NCBI GenBank assembly: GCA_011009095.1
Contig: VTPC01090671.1
Location: 120,007 to 184,006, forward strand
DNA length: 64,000 nt
Reading direction: 5' to 3'
Origin: Ignelater luminosus
Lineage: Eukaryota; Arthropoda; Insecta; Coleoptera; Elateridae
Positions within the stretch are counted from its first letter, which is position 1; every line of letters starts with the position of its first letter. Below are positions 51,001 through 64,000 of the stretch, piece by piece. Position numbers and translations under genes: made by a program. The notes below the pieces were generated by a model. That model worked only from the letters and a program-made list of their open reading frames with translations. It was not told where the DNA came from and did not search any database.

Positions 51001-54000
51001 ATTGCTTGGTCTTAACTGATTTTGGCACCTTTTGCATCTTCAGAAATTATACAGATGCGTACCGAAATCGCGAGTTATCTTTCTTGAAATCTGATAGAAT
51101 GAGGCTTATCCTGAAACACAAAAATTAAAACATATCAGAATAATCGGTAGTTGTATAGGTACTTATTGATATATTTATTTGCAACATCTACATTTTCCTT
51201 ATTAACATACTTACTTAATTAGTTACTTTGTAATTATGGCATTCAAATAAGGTCGCAAAAGCCATTAATTACAGTTCAATAAAACTAATGGTTAGAACCG
51301 CTCATTAAATACATAAATGTTTTAATTATACAAACGTTATTTAACCTGTTTCTGTTATTGTAATACATTCTAAAAGAGCATGCCACAATTTCATGTTTAA
51401 ATCAGACTGGGTTGCTTATTCTTACTACCTACCTTTTGAAATAAAATAAAGTATGACGGTATATTGCTCGTGAAGACGGTAGGTAGTTCTCGAAATGCCT
51501 CAGGATATTTTTATTTTCTCTGAACTTTAATATTACATTACTTATCATTTTATTTTTCACCTGGTATTCGTTTAGACTGAAAAGTAGTACGCTGTATTTC
51601 CTTACAATTTTCTTTGAATATAAATTCAATCTTATCCACTTACAGGAATCATTGTCATGTTACGGCTGCTCCTTACTGCTTTAATAAATTTCCATTTAAT
51701 ATTGTCAATGAAAGATTTTCGACTGTTGAGCATTGTATTTCCGGATTTATTGTTTTCACGATTGTGTTTCATGTCGCTTTGATTTTATCGAAAACAGGAT
51801 CAAAGGTTATTAGATACTTAATTTTCTTAGCAGCTTAACTAATAAAACTACAAATGCGTATTCATTGTATGCTTTGAGAACTAGTTGTCTAATATAGCCT
51901 GTAATTTCTAATTTCATGTCTTACGTTTTACATAATAGAGCATGCTAGTTTTCTAATGTAGATGTCTGTTACCGGTTTAATTGCCTTAATGCTTTAAGCA
52001 GCTTTGTTTGAGGCGATTTCCTCGCTTTCCTAACTAAGCTTTCTATAATGCACTACTTCTTTTAAATTTGTTTTCGTTTCTCCCTTTCTATTTTTATTTT
52101 ATCTTCCATCATATACTAGATAAATAATTAGACTCTCGTTATGACATCAGCAATCATTAATGAAAATTATTGTTTAAAGATTGCATTTCAGCCTTTTTGA
52201 AATATACGCAGTCTAATTTTGTATTTATTATGCATGATTGCCTTTTAATCTTCTTTTTTAAATTTTAATTGCCTTTTAATTTCTATTTTTTAATTTTAAT
52301 TATCTGATTAATCATTTAATTAAAATACTGAACTGCGACATTATATATGGAAAGAGGTGTACGTTAGATTTTTGCTTGCCGCAGTAATTGTATTTACCAG
52401 TATAGAGATTTTGTTAATCACCAATTCGTTTTTTTAAATTATACGAATACTTAGTTGTAGTCAAAAGTCTTACTATCAGATAAGTGTCAAGCTTTAGGTT
52501 TCTGTTTGTCCAAACGCAAGTAGAATTAATGCTGGGTTTGCAGGCGAATATTGTCGAAATATTATCTTTTACCTAATTTGCATCTTTATGCGCCTCGAGC
52601 TTTAAAGAAGTCAGTTACCTTGGCTGTTGCTATAGCTTCGAAATATTCCCGCAAGCTAACCGAACCATACATGCACTGTAAACATGTATACCTTAATATT
52701 AGAACTTTTGATACTTTCTGACATTGAACCTCTAGTATTCTTTCCAATATCAGTTTAACTAAATTAGTTGATGCAACGCTTCTTTGGCCATTGCAGTTTT
52801 CTTGTTTCTCATATATTTTAGCGTTTATTTGGTCCTTTCAACCATTCTTTATAAATGTTTTATTCAGTTCAACTTTAGCTCGAGCATTTCTTTTCACTAA
52901 ACTAGAAATATTTAAGTTTGCTTGTATGTCTGCATTTTTTCTTTCCTAGAAACTTTTTTTTGTCGCTTCTGCTAATCTTGAGGTAGCACTCTAGAGACAA
53001 CTTATTCTTCATTAAATGACATCTGACTGGACCTTTGCTGTGAGAAAGGAAAACCGATAGTTGAATTTGTTGTGAAAGTTCTTCAATATTTCTGTGATTA
53101 TCAATTAATATTGAAACGAGCAATTCTAAATCCAATTTTAGTCAAGGTTCTAAGCATAATAAACTACCATTTTTGTAATTGAAGTAATTGATCACGGTGA
53201 TCTTTAAATAGAGAAAGAGAAGGGGAAAGATAACAGCACTGCTTTTTTCACTATCGTTTTATAATGGAATTATTGATACAGATAAGGGTTTCCTGAAAAT
53301 TCGGTTCTGTTTGCATATCGTTGCCTTTCCTGTTATCCTATAGGTTGCAGAGATTAATAAAGCAATTATGTCTGTTGGGTGTTTTTTGTTTTTAAATAAA
53401 TGAGTTTGGGCAGATAACATAGAATCTTTTAACAGAACCAAACCCCAAAAACTATTTCTGAGAAGGGATGCAGTTTGACTTTGAGCTTTCACAGTGTAGC
53501 TAGTTAGTTGTATACTATGTAGCATACACCAAAATCATGAAGCGTCTCCATGACTAAGAAGTGAACTCATTGTCAGTAAGCATTTAATCTTAATAAGTAA
53601 TCGGTAGTCAAATAAGTGAATTGCACAGAAAGTGTTTTTGATTATGACCATATAGGCAGGAATCATACAATAATTGTTTCATAGAAAACCATTTTGGCTA
53701 GAAAACAAAATATTAGTAATAATGAAGTTCAGATATAGTCACAAAAATTTAAATTTAATTTTGGAATTTTACTCTATGACAATTGTGTTTTTTATTCCTG
53801 TCAAGGGAATTATATTTAGTTGTATTACTCGGAAGTTTTTTTTATTAAAAGACAATTTAGAGTAGTTAAGTAAAGTTTGAGCCCACGGGCTTGGCCAGCT
53901 CCATGATTTGCTTGAATCCACTGTTTCTTTTTCGACTTGTAACTCCAAAATTCGTATTTGCAAGGCATTAAAAATAGTGTCAGTAAATTATTTAACAGGC

Positions 54001-57000
54001 GAAGGTTGCATTAGCTTAATAGAAATAGCGACACATTATACCTCTTCCTGAATGAAAATTTTTTTTGCTAATCTTAAAATTTTTCTATTGAAGAGATTAG
54101 GGCGGTTGTTTGAAAGATGTAGGGTTTGCATTGGAAATAATACTTTATGGCGTTTTCCGTAATATCCGCTAAAAGCAAAATGAGTCTTTTTCGTGTTGAT
54201 GGAGTGGTCAACCCAGGAACCACGAACACTAAAAATTTAAAAAACGCAACTGGCAAATCGTCAAACACTGGTCATGTTTGTGGGCATTTACTTGGTTATA
54301 GTAATCTGAGCAACAATCGCGTAGAATAATTGTATGTTGCGAAGAAGAAGAAAATTTGATTTAGTCATAAAAGCATGTAAAGCTGTTCTAAAACGCATTT
54401 TAATGCCCTATGTTTTGTAAATCATAGTTTAGCATCATCAGTTTATCAGCTGTTCAACTCAAACAAATAGTAACTTTCATTTTACTAATATAAAAGGGAG
54501 TAACTGGCAATTATGAAAGTTTCTAGATGAGAAATTCTATAGCTTTAAGCAAAAATTCATTTTCTTGAGGACCCACTGTCGATCTTTGCAGCAGCGCCCA
54601 CGGAGTTGATGATACACCACTGTTTGGAGTTGTTTATTTTTTAAATAAGTTTTAACATTTCAAGTTAAATAGCACAGGGTTTTTTAATTCACGTCTACGC
54701 ACGGGGATCTCAGAAAATATTAAAGACAGTAAGTTGTTCGCAAATAATTGGGACAAGTTAGTGCCTTAAGGGAGTTTTCTCAAACTTAAAATATTCTTAA
54801 TAATGAGGATGTCATGCTTTAAGAAGGGAAATTCAAAAGTTTAGTTTTTCTGAATTATTTATTTATAAAAAGAGGCAAAGCAGTTTAGATCTCTTTTTAT
54901 ATTATTGGCGAGACTGAAAAAACTTTACACCCCAATTTAAAGAAGCGAATAGGAAACAACCTATAGTTTAGTTACTGTCCGTTTATGTCTGTATTTGATG
55001 TACTTTTAGAATAGCTAAGGATTTGTTTTATTTTTATTGTTGTTTTTTCTTGGTTTATAACTGCTAATGCATCCGTGCAGTAGCTTGCAAGACCTCATAT
55101 GAAAATCATTGCTAAAGTCTGTTCCAGATTACAACTTGATGAAAAGGTAATTGGAAACAATGCTTCTCTCGTAGAGTTTTAACGAATTACTACAATGTTC
55201 GTAAATGGAATTGGTCTTATCGCGAAACTAGCTCCTCCTTCCACGTATATTTCAATGTTAAACCACAGACAGTGACACGCCATTATTACAAATGAATCTT
55301 CTTGGCTGATTCAAGAACTGAATTATTTGATGCAGAATTGGAATTCACACTACATACGGAAGAACAAGGCTCAAATAAGAAAGTTCGAACTAAATTATAT
55401 CTTAGGGAAAAACAGAAGATTAGATTTTCAAAATGTCTTTCGATGTCACATGTTTAGAATCTTTGATGTGCGCAACTTAAAGATTGCTTATACTTTTGTC
55501 TTCTTTTTAGTTTGCTGAGTTTAGGCTTTTGGTCCGTTTGATCATCTTGGAACTAAATCTCAACGGTTTGGCCATATCTATCACTTCCATAATTCTTTTC
55601 TGATAATGTCTATCGAGATTTTTAAGTAATTCTTGTTACTTTTTTTCATTTCGTCAAGGATTTTTGAGTTCCTCTATGTATACCCAATCACACTTTTTTG
55701 TGCAGAATATTTGGACTCTGCCTCTACCAAGTGTAGTACGCACATTATCAAAGAAATTGTTGCAAACTCACTTGCAGGTTAAAGATTGATTTTTAGTGTA
55801 CTCAAGGAGAAAAAGTTTTTTGAACTGTATGATAATAAAAAAATAGTTTTTTCAAAAACATTTGATTCGTACTTATATTGTTTGAAAGATTTTTATATAA
55901 TTTGATATGTTTTTATAAATATCAGTTACTTTTATATCGAATGACCTTATTGATTTTTATAATGGAAGAGTTCTCAGTTTAGAATTTATATAGCTATAAT
56001 AGAATATTTTTTACATCAGTTAGTGAAGTAACCTTTACACAAAATCAAAGTTAATGATTAGGTACACCTACACGATCTTCTCAGTCTATCTTAGACGATG
56101 CCATACAGTAAATCTCACTTTACTTTGCGGACTTTTTTATTGCCCGAAATTGTTTGTGTAGAGCTACCTTTTAATTACATTTCTAAATCAAGAAACTTTT
56201 AATGCTGCGAAATAACAAACTAAAAGCAAATAGTCAATAAAAGCAAACTTGTAGAATAGTTACATTTATTTAATATGATACACTTTTACTTTGCTTTCCG
56301 CATTGGGCAAACGTGTAGCAATTTCATGCTGTAATAATTCCGATATTCATTAGTTCTCTAGACCTCTTTGGTTTATATAGGCAATCTAATATAATAATAT
56401 ATTTTGCTTTTATATCATATTCACAAATCAATAATGTATCTAGAAAGGTTTCCTTTAATATATGTTTAAAAACAGAATCCATAAAGTTTGCACGCGAAAA
56501 TAATACTTACCTACATTTTATTATATCATATACAAGTTTGGAATTACCTACAAGATTCGTTAGTAATAAATTAGACGTATTCCGTAACATATCCTTTCAG
56601 GTATAAGAAACTTTCTCATTTAGCACATGAGACGTCTTTCAACAATGTTCGTGAAATAAACATGTTTAATAACTTTGAGGCAGCGTAAGCTTTCCACAAA
56701 ATGCTGCTATGCTTCTCCTATATGTGGGGGGAGTTATAGCACACACAAGGGACATATAAAATACTGACGTAATGTCAACTCAACTTTAATATTTATTATC
56801 ATATGAAATATAAAGCGAACAACACATGCAGTAACTAAAGAAGCTATAAGTGTCACTTTTTATAACCTACTCTCAAATATTGGCGTTCTTGACCAGATCC
56901 GCGTTGACTCTGCTGTATTGGAACAAAAAAAAATTGAAAACTGCGACGTTTTGGTTACTTTAAAGGTCAGAAACGTTTTTAAATCGTTAATTTTATTGGT

Positions 57001-57610
57001 TTCATGGATTCATGTCACAGTGATCTTCTAAATTATTTAAATTCGAGTTAGTTTTACTTATGTTTTCTTGAATATTAGTATTGCAGTAGTTTGTTGCAGA
57101 GCTACATTTGATATCATTAAAAGTTTGAAACACAAAACTGTTGCTTAAACTCATAAAGAAAATTTTGTATTACAATGAAAATTCAAAATTGAATTTATTC
57201 CAGTACAGACACTAAAACCAACCTTTCATGTTTAGTTACACTTTGCATGGCACTAAAATTGGGTCGTTTAATTTCCAATTGTCGATTCAGATAGTAAAGC
57301 GTTCAAGCTTATTGATTGGGTCATAACTATTGCGTCGACGTTGCACTATAGTAATTACCCCTTCGGCGGATGGGCCGAGTTCTGTTCCTGAGGTCGTATT
57401 ATCTGGAAAAATGCCGAATAGCAATTTTTTCCTAAATGGTAGCCTACATTTTTCCTTTTGTATATGACTGAACATAAAAAAGTTTCTATTTTATCCTGAA
57501 AAGGGGAATGATCTGAACAACGACATTGTGTTGTCAATAAATGGAAAAAATGCAATTATTAGTCTTGTATTTTATAATAGAGTGTTTTTGTATTTTTGTA
57601 AAACTTTCTA
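48001..57610. other. AT-rich sequence without recognisable genes
   Basis: No exon, RNA gene or element end recognised. The 53870-53960, 54560-54620 and 57280-57540 patches are less AT-rich but show no motif. Repeated ATGTGTAA words occur near 49490-49530. Confidence 0.55.
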
Positions 57611-58475
57611 CGAGGCTTGCTGGAAAAATTTCTGCAATCGAGTACTTCCGGTGCCAGTGGTGTCAGCGTTGTTCGAAAAATTTGTCACTTCTAACCTATA
57701 ATTCAGTTGATAGTTCGTACCCAAGCTAACCAGTATTGTTTACATAGCTCTTTGAAAAAAATGGAACTCTCGCTTGAACATTTTCGAGCAATGATTTTTT
57801 ACGATTTTCGAAGCAACTTAATACCCAAACAATGCATCGAACGGCTTAATGCGACTTTTGGGAAGGAAGCTCCATCGAAAAGATTGGTTTGCCGAGTTCG
57901 TGAAGGTCGTCCATCTACGTCTGCTGTTGTCACTAACGTTGATGCTGTGCGTGAAATAGGGATCACCTTGGGCACTGACATGAAAGCAATACACACAACT
58001 TTACTGGATTTCACATAATTTGAGTGAATCTCAAAAGAAAAATGATTTGCTAGAAGTCATCCAAATTAGAAAAAAAAATTCAAATCGGCCCATCGTTTTT
58101 CACCATAACAATGCAAGTGTCCACACAGCTTCATATTCTGTCGACCTTTTAGCCAATGAAAAAGTGAAATTGATATCACATTGTCCATATTTGTCCGATC
58201 TAGCACTAAATGACTTTTTTCTGTTCCCGACAATCAAAAACAAAATGCGTGGTGAGCGTATTCTTCGCCTGAAACAGCCGTTGAAGCATTTAGGCAACTT
58301 GTTTCTAAGGTAGCGGCTTCAAATTGGAAGAAATGTTTCGAAAACTGGTTTGAGCGTATGCAAAAGTGTATTGGTGCCAAGGGCGAATATTTTCAAAAAC
58401 AGTACCTAAAGCCATCTACTAAATTGTATCTGTGTTTTTCTTAACTATTTGCAGAAATTTCTCCAGCAGGCTTTG
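57611..58475 (+). mobile_element. Internally deleted DD34D mariner, 865 bp
   Basis: TA at 57609-57610 and 58476-58477 flank the element. The 27-bp terminal inverted repeats (57611-57637 and 58449-58475; left one starting CGAGGCTTGCTGGAAAAATT) differ at four positions. Full-length mariners are about 1.3 kb, so some 430 bp are missing from the middle. Divergent ends, deletions and frame breaks mark it as much older than the DD41D copy. The transposase remnant has 34 residues between second and third catalytic positions, the classical mariner spacing. Confidence 0.92.
57761..58444 (+). pseudogene. Mariner DD34D transposase remnant
   Basis: The frame starts at ATG 57761 with MELSLEHFRAMIFYDFRSNL, the usual N-terminal helix-turn-helix start, and runs through CIERLNATFGKEAPSKR. 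Two internal deletions then bring VREGRPSTS and ITLGTDMKAIHTTLL together and remove the region with the first catalytic aspartate, up to a stop at 58018. The second motif survives as VFHHNNASVHT, where asparagine stands in place of the catalytic aspartate, and the third as LSDLALNDFFLF with its aspartate kept. Near 58257 the frame shifts; the continuing frame gives AVEAFRQLV and then WKKCFENWFERMQKCIGAKG, the normal C-terminal block, and stops at 58442-58444. The gene cannot make active enzyme. Confidence 0.9.
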
Positions 58476-58477
58476 TA

Positions 58478-58792
58478 CATACATTGCTGTCTTTAGAGTT
58501 TTGCAGATCACTTATTTACACCTACAGTGGTAGCAATAGGTCTTTATTCTCTGGCGTCTTTAGTTTTGTACATATTTCTTGAAGTTTCCAAATACTACTA
58601 GCGGCAGCAAAACTCAGTAAAAATTTTAGATTTTATTATAACATCTTTTAGAGTACAGCAATTGTCTATTTTGTAAGTACCATTCAGAAAGATTTAAGAG
58701 ACGGGTACCAATCAATCTGCCATAAATAAAATTTTCTATTAACTCTCCTTTTTTGCAGCTTAACGAGCAAATTTCTCTTTTTCTTACTAATA

Positions 58793-58796
<4 letters not shown>
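58478..58796. other. AT-rich spacer, nothing recognised
   Basis: No coding signal or repeat end is seen between the mariner and the microsatellite. Confidence 0.5.

Positions 58797-58844
<48 letters not shown>
58797..58844. repeat. (AAT)16 microsatellite
   Basis: Forty-eight uninterrupted bases of TAA units, with a few imperfect units from 58786. The flanking AAAGCAACACAGAAGAAAAA is purine-rich, so the array might be the tail of an unrecognised retroposon. The isoleucine-rich minus-strand frame across it is an artefact. Confidence 0.95.
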
Positions 58845-58845
<1 letters not shown>

Positions 58846-60539
58846 GCAACACAGAAGAAAAACAGCAGGAATAGAACTGGAAGACATAATCTATCAAACC
58901 AACAGCATTCCGAGTAGCAACTAAATTTTATAATTCACACAGAGAAAAAAGAAAAACCTTACTAAAGTATCAAAAGAGCCAAAGTAGCATGTTGTATGAA
59001 GTAACTTTTTTCTCAAGAATAAAATTGAACAAACGTTATTTCTAATTGTAGAAGAATCTGAATAAAACAATAAAACAAAAACCTTTTGAAAAGTAGTAAA
59101 GAAAAGAATTAAAGCCTATTTAATATTGCGTAATGGCATTTACAAACTTACTTTGCATTCACGGTGCTTCTAGATTTAGATTCATATTCAGAAATGGAAA
59201 CTGCTAATTCATGTTCTATATTTGCTTGAAGATTTGTGCTTTGATTTCAAACGAGCCACCCCAGAGATTCCAATTTCGTAAAGATAAGTGGTCGGGAATG
59301 GTAAAAAATATGCGAACAGGCTTTTGTCTCGTCTGCTAAATTTAAATGAAGTTTGAATGAAACCGGAATAAGTGTAAATACAATTTATAATGCAGTAATA
59401 AATTGTTATAATTTTCAGTCTTACATAATGGAACGCTAATTTCTTTATTGTTTAAAAATTGTCATTGTTTTATAAATTCCATACGAAAATAAAAAAATTG
59501 TAAAACTATCTAACAAAAGAATTACCAACATTAGGTGATTTTTTTATTGTGAGTGCTGTAATTTTGTGGGAGCAGAATGTTCTAATACTTAAATTGTGCA
59601 TTGTAACAGAAAATTTCTTTCTTTTTTAAGTATCAAATTCTAAAAGAAGGGCATTTTGAGTAACGCGCAATTAATATCAGCACCAACGTGAAGTATGAAC
59701 GCAAAGTACAAAACATCCATTACAGAAAATGGAAGTGGTCAATTCTCAGGAGAAATAAAAGATGGAAGATACTGATTTTAGAGACATTTTTCAGAACAAA
59801 CAGTAGACATTTGTAACGATATTTAATCTATCAGTTATCAAGTTGCAAAACAAATATTTACATAAAGATCTCTCTGAACAATTATTAAAAATAGATAAAT
59901 AATGAACCTGTCAACAGAGAAATAATATCCAATCTGTTGTTTTCCTTCTTTCGTTGTATTTACAAAAATTTCTTCAATTCGACTTTTTTTTCATAAGTTT
60001 CTTTTTGATTTTTCAGCTTATTCTTCCTTATGTTTCTTGACAGGACTATCGTGTGATATGCAATGAGGGCAATTTTTTTCTTTGAACGTAGTTTTAAGTA
60101 AATTGAAAAATGGTTTAGCCTTCCGAAGGTCCAGGTACCTCTTTATCTACAACACCAATTATAGCATTTTTTTTCCAAAAGGAAAAGAGTCAACTGCCTC
60201 AGTTCTATGACCATCGAGTTCAGGTGAAGTTTCTGTTATCGTCAACGCTACGGTTCGGAGTCTGATTCGTTGAAAATTCGAAAGTTTCGAGGAACTAGTC
60301 CAGTGACTTTGAACCCCTATACAACATTTAGTTGCAGTTGTAACTGATTGCAACCTTGCTTAACTCATTTGGCAACATTTTTGATGTTCTGGCTACAGAA
60401 CGAAACTGTCTGTGTTTAGATACCTGTTCTTGTTGCACACATCTGAAAAACCAAATGTGGCATGGCTTTGAAAATGCTGTTGCATCCGTAATTTTTGACA
60501 AATGAAGAACGTAATGGCTAACAGCACTAAATGATCACA
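58845..60539. other. AT-rich sequence without recognisable genes
   Basis: Mostly plain AT-rich DNA. The last part (60110-60539) is GC-richer, with a minus-strand frame at 60159-60353; it lies downstream of the pogo remnant in the same orientation and may be its decayed C-terminal region, but no motif confirms that. Confidence 0.45.
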
Positions 60540-60910
60540 CCACACTTACGTTGGAATTGCTGTCAGCACTTGTGACGACAATTCCTCCTGGAATTGATCA
60601 CGTTTGGAGTTTTGTACAACTGCTCTTATTAACATTATAGATCTGATGCGATTCGTACTTTTTAGCCAAAATATTTTTGTACAGAGTAGTAAATGCTTGA
60701 ACAACATTAACAATAGCTAATCTGACTGCAGACTGTTTTCCTAACAGATAAATTGAATTTTGTCATGAAACTGAATAAAAGTCCTTGATCACTCGTTTCT
60801 TCTTTTTTTTGAAGCTGTGAGGATTTGACAGAGCCACGCTGTAATTAAAAATGATTCTCGAAAGCTTTTCCCTTCCGTCCTGCTTAGTTCAAGAAGCTAT
60901 TCTTCAGTAA
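60540..60910 (-). pseudogene. pogo/Tigger-type transposase remnant
   Basis: On the minus strand 60720-60601 reads VVQAFTTLYKNILAKKYESH and then QIYNVNKSSCTKLQT. This follows the pogo-family pattern F-F-x-x-L-x-x-V-L followed by I-Y-N-V-D-E-S/T-G-x-T-x-V-Q, with asparagine where the first catalytic aspartate is expected. After it comes IPGGIVVTSADSNSNVS, resembling the V-T-S-A-E-R-G-x-N-V-T segment. Upstream, LSRTEGKSF near 60880 may be the S-x-R-x-P-E-x-x-S step, though less convincingly. Stops and frame breaks show the copy is dead. It is less well preserved than the scrap at 39.7-39.8 kb and need not be the same family. Confidence 0.5.
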
Positions 60911-63900
60911 ATGTACACTTGAACTGTTCGTGTCGACTTAAAACAAAAATCTGAATTACAGTTTGTTGTTAGCATTATTGTAAACCGTAATATGTTTAGA
61001 CCTATTTTTCTAAATTGACTAATTTCCTTTAGAGTCTAGAGTATAGACGTAGAGCTGCAAAGTCACAGTATACTTACTGCTTTAGATTTACTCCTTAATG
61101 TAACGTCTCAATGTAGCTTCTAGCAGACTGTATTTTTTTAATTTCTTACAAGACTTTGACCATCTATTGACGGGAGCATCTTTGTTTATTGCTTTTCGTC
61201 AGTATGTTTTGAGAATACTTCATTTCTTTAGTTGCTTTGTGAGCATGAACAAAACTTAAACTATCCCAGCACTTAATCTATTTACTACTTAAATTCTTTA
61301 ATTAATATTTTTATTGTATCAACCAAATGCCAAGTTTTTTGTTGCTCAATCTAATTTGGTGCGCATTTTGATCCAATTTCGAATCTTCAGATCTTCATAT
61401 ATAACATAACAAGCTCTGATTCAAAGGTGAGATTGAACGATTCCAACTCATTGAATTATTTGTACTATTGGAGGATACTCCATCATGGTACTGTTGTATT
61501 TAGTTTTCTTGACTTAGCTTTATATTTCAGATATTCGGCTCTTACTTTAGTATTCATGTAAAACAATTCCGTGAAAGGACAATCGATTTGGGATGGCAAT
61601 CACATTTTGGTCGTAGGCTATTTTTCTTGCTTCTTGAACATATCCATCGCTGTGTAATTCTCTTTATAAATACAATCTTAACGAGAGAAATCTCAAATCT
61701 GCTTTTATGTCCTATGTCTGAATCACCAAGGATTTGGAGAGGGGCTGATAAGTGTTCCCAAAGCCACCATAGATTGTGCATAAAGTGTTGGTAGGGCCAA
61801 GACATTCACACTCCAGGTTTCGATTAAGGATTTTACTGTAATAATGTAAACTCAAGAACTTACTTTTTATTTTACTTTCGTGCTTTTAATTTCCAAAATT
61901 CTAAGAGAAAAGAATTACTTCAGGTCCAACTTTGCTGTAAAAGAAACCAGCTGAGCTGTGATAAACTCATCCTAAGGCGGTTTTTCATTTTGGGCCATAG
62001 AGAAGTCTGGCAACTTCTTGTTCATTGCATGTGTTCTCAGATACCATTTCCTATATTACTGAAACAGAGACGATAATTAGTGCTAGTAAAATTTCGAAAT
62101 CTATTGCTTTCCGTAGAAAACAGCTAAAAAGGGACAGATTTTTAAGAAGATGACATGCAAATAGATTGGTCGATTTAACCAGATTAATAGGAGCAACATA
62201 AAGTACTGCAGTGCGAAAGCAAAATCCTACAGGAACCTTATTTACACAAATTATTTGGCCGTAAGTTAAAATGATAAGCCAAGAGAAGCTCTGATTATCA
62301 ACTAGCTCTTAGGCCAAAACACTACGAGCTATTTAAAGCACAGATCTGTAGTGGAAATGCAACTTGACGTGCCATATGAGATTTGACAAATAATTTTTTT
62401 TTTGTATTACTTATAATCAGCATAGTTTACACGTTAAACAGCGCTTACTTAATTTTAAAAAATTTTTATATTTTACTCGAGAATTTTCCCATGTGAGAGT
62501 GCAAAAGTTTCATACTGTTAGAAAGTGAAAACAATTGCTATCAAATAGTAAAATCATAACTTTTACCATGTTGAAGATAAAAATTATTTTTCCCCGCCAA
62601 ATGGTAGAGCTTATTGTCCCATTTAAGAATATATCTAGTTTTGTAGGCGTATTTCCACAAATAAAGATGCCACCAGTCAGAACTTTTTTAATCAAACAGA
62701 CTGTATAACAGAGAAGACAAACGATAATGTCATTTACGACAAACAAGCAGCCTTTAACAGTCTAACATAATTTCCAATTTTGCACGAGAAAACGCATTAA
62801 CCAAATAAAAAAGGGGATATCTTCAATAATCGAGTAATACTGTAATTTTGAACTTTTTTAATTCGGCCAAAAATAGTCTTTTAGTCTTAAATCAGACGGA
62901 TCATTTCCATCAAATCAATCATAAAAAGCATGTAAATGAACTCTTTTAAATGCCATTTATAAAACTCTAATTATACATACAGAGTTTCCGTTTTATCCCA
63001 TTAATTTAGCCGTTTGTTTAATTGACAACTAGGGTTGGAGTGTATCAGTCGAAAGCATTATCGAATATATCGGTTGATTTGAAATGCCATTATCAATTAC
63101 AATATTGCATATTTATTCTTTCTTGGAAAGATAATGCAGTTTAGATCTTATTAAACGAATGAGATTAACAAGATAATGAGTTCTAATGCGTCACGTCGGT
63201 TAAAGTGTTTAACCAAGTCAAATTAAAGGAACTCTGGGTAATTCCTTAAATATGTAGTAATAAAGGAAACGCAAGACGAACGAATTGTTCAATATTTAAA
63301 AAAGAAATACCTAATTACCTAAATTCTAATTTTATGGAAGAAACTAGAATGTCTCAGATAAATTGCCAAAATTATCTCCAGTCCAAAAACACTTTTTTCT
63401 TCCAACAGCGCGATATTACATTGTTAAAAGATAAGTGCTTAACTATCCGTGAAAGTAACAGTAAGAGTGCTAAAGCGCATAGAAGAAAAGAAATAAAAGC
63501 AAAATCAGAAATTACCGGCATTCGCAGCAATTTGTAAACATTCTCGTTTCTAGTTAAGTTTGAAATATATTTGTGTCACAAGCGCAAGCGACTTCCCGAC
63601 GAGTCTAATTCTCCGGCTAATAAAGCTAACTTGAGCATGTTTCAGTCTTGCTAATTGCACAAGCCTGCACCCTTAATCCGATGGAATTCTCCCCTTGCGC
63701 TAGTGGAGTTTTAATTTAGCTGCTCGACGTTCTTGACCTGCGTTTGGTATTGAATGTGATTCGAAAGGCTTTATTTCATCGTGCAGAAACCCAACGAAAT
63801 TTTGTGTGATAGACTTACTCGTAGGAAATTTTTGTTTTGTAGAAAAAAATTCTAAAACTTTTTTTTACATACACATTTGTTATGAAATTTTTGAATAATT

Positions 63901-64000
63901 AATGCTTTTTTTCATACTTTCCATATGCCGGACGTTGTTTACGTCGCTCTAACACGAAAGGGTCATTCTAAAAAATTATTATTATAACGTGAGTGTGACC
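60911..64000. other. AT-rich sequence without recognisable genes
   Basis: Overlapping frames at 61554-61805 (both strands) show no motif I know. The segment 63570-63760 is less AT-rich and reads as complex, non-repetitive DNA with several TAAT cores. No exon, RNA gene or element end could be supported. Confidence 0.5.

Noticed and set aside
58684-58887. Isoleucine-run protein on the minus strand
   Set aside because: Product of the (AAT)16 microsatellite.
1-64000. CRISPR array, rRNA or bacterial-type operon
   Set aside because: No regularly spaced identical repeats with unique spacers, no rRNA-like sequence and no dense coding; the window is eukaryotic in character.

Overview
The window reads as intergenic or intronic DNA from an insect-like nuclear genome. 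It is strongly AT-rich, has no operons or bacterial-style gene packing, and no host gene that I can support. Nearly everything recognisable is a transposable element of kinds common in insects: mariner (DD41D and DD34D), a Helitron, RTE-like and R1/I-like LINEs, pogo/Tigger-type transposase pieces, a tRNA-derived SINE and a MITE. The order of insect cannot be fixed from the sequence.

Layout. 1-447: 5' part of an RTE-like LINE on the minus strand, cut by the window edge. 448-10441: no gene seen. 10442-11208: a 767-bp non-autonomous Helitron. 11209-19200: no gene seen. 19203-19840: an unusual element bounded by two inverted arrays of a TTCGCCGC octamer. 20100-20760: a GC-richer anonymous block. 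21801-23106: a 1306-bp DD41D mariner with perfect 31-bp inverted ends and an almost whole transposase gene. 27275-27508: SINE. 28000-28690: 3' end of an RTE-like LINE. 28694-28919: MITE directly after it. 29290-29440: a further LINE scrap. 34168-34530: degenerate tandem repeats of about 87 bp, followed by a GA-rich tract. 37740-39700: decayed R1/I-like LINE on the minus strand, abutted by a pogo transposase scrap at 39700-39830. 39850-57600: long stretch without recognisable genes, with a few GC-richer patches. 57611-58475: internally deleted DD34D mariner. 58797-58844: (AAT)16. 60540-60910: second pogo-type remnant. 60911-64000: no gene seen.

The elements do not work together as a system; they are layers of insertions of different age. 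The youngest-looking is the DD41D mariner: its ends are identical, its catalytic triad is intact, and I see one reading-frame break near the N-terminus. The least explained is the inverted octamer-array element at 19.2-19.8 kb, which I cannot assign to a known family. No RNA genes, CRISPR arrays or complete host coding exons were found.
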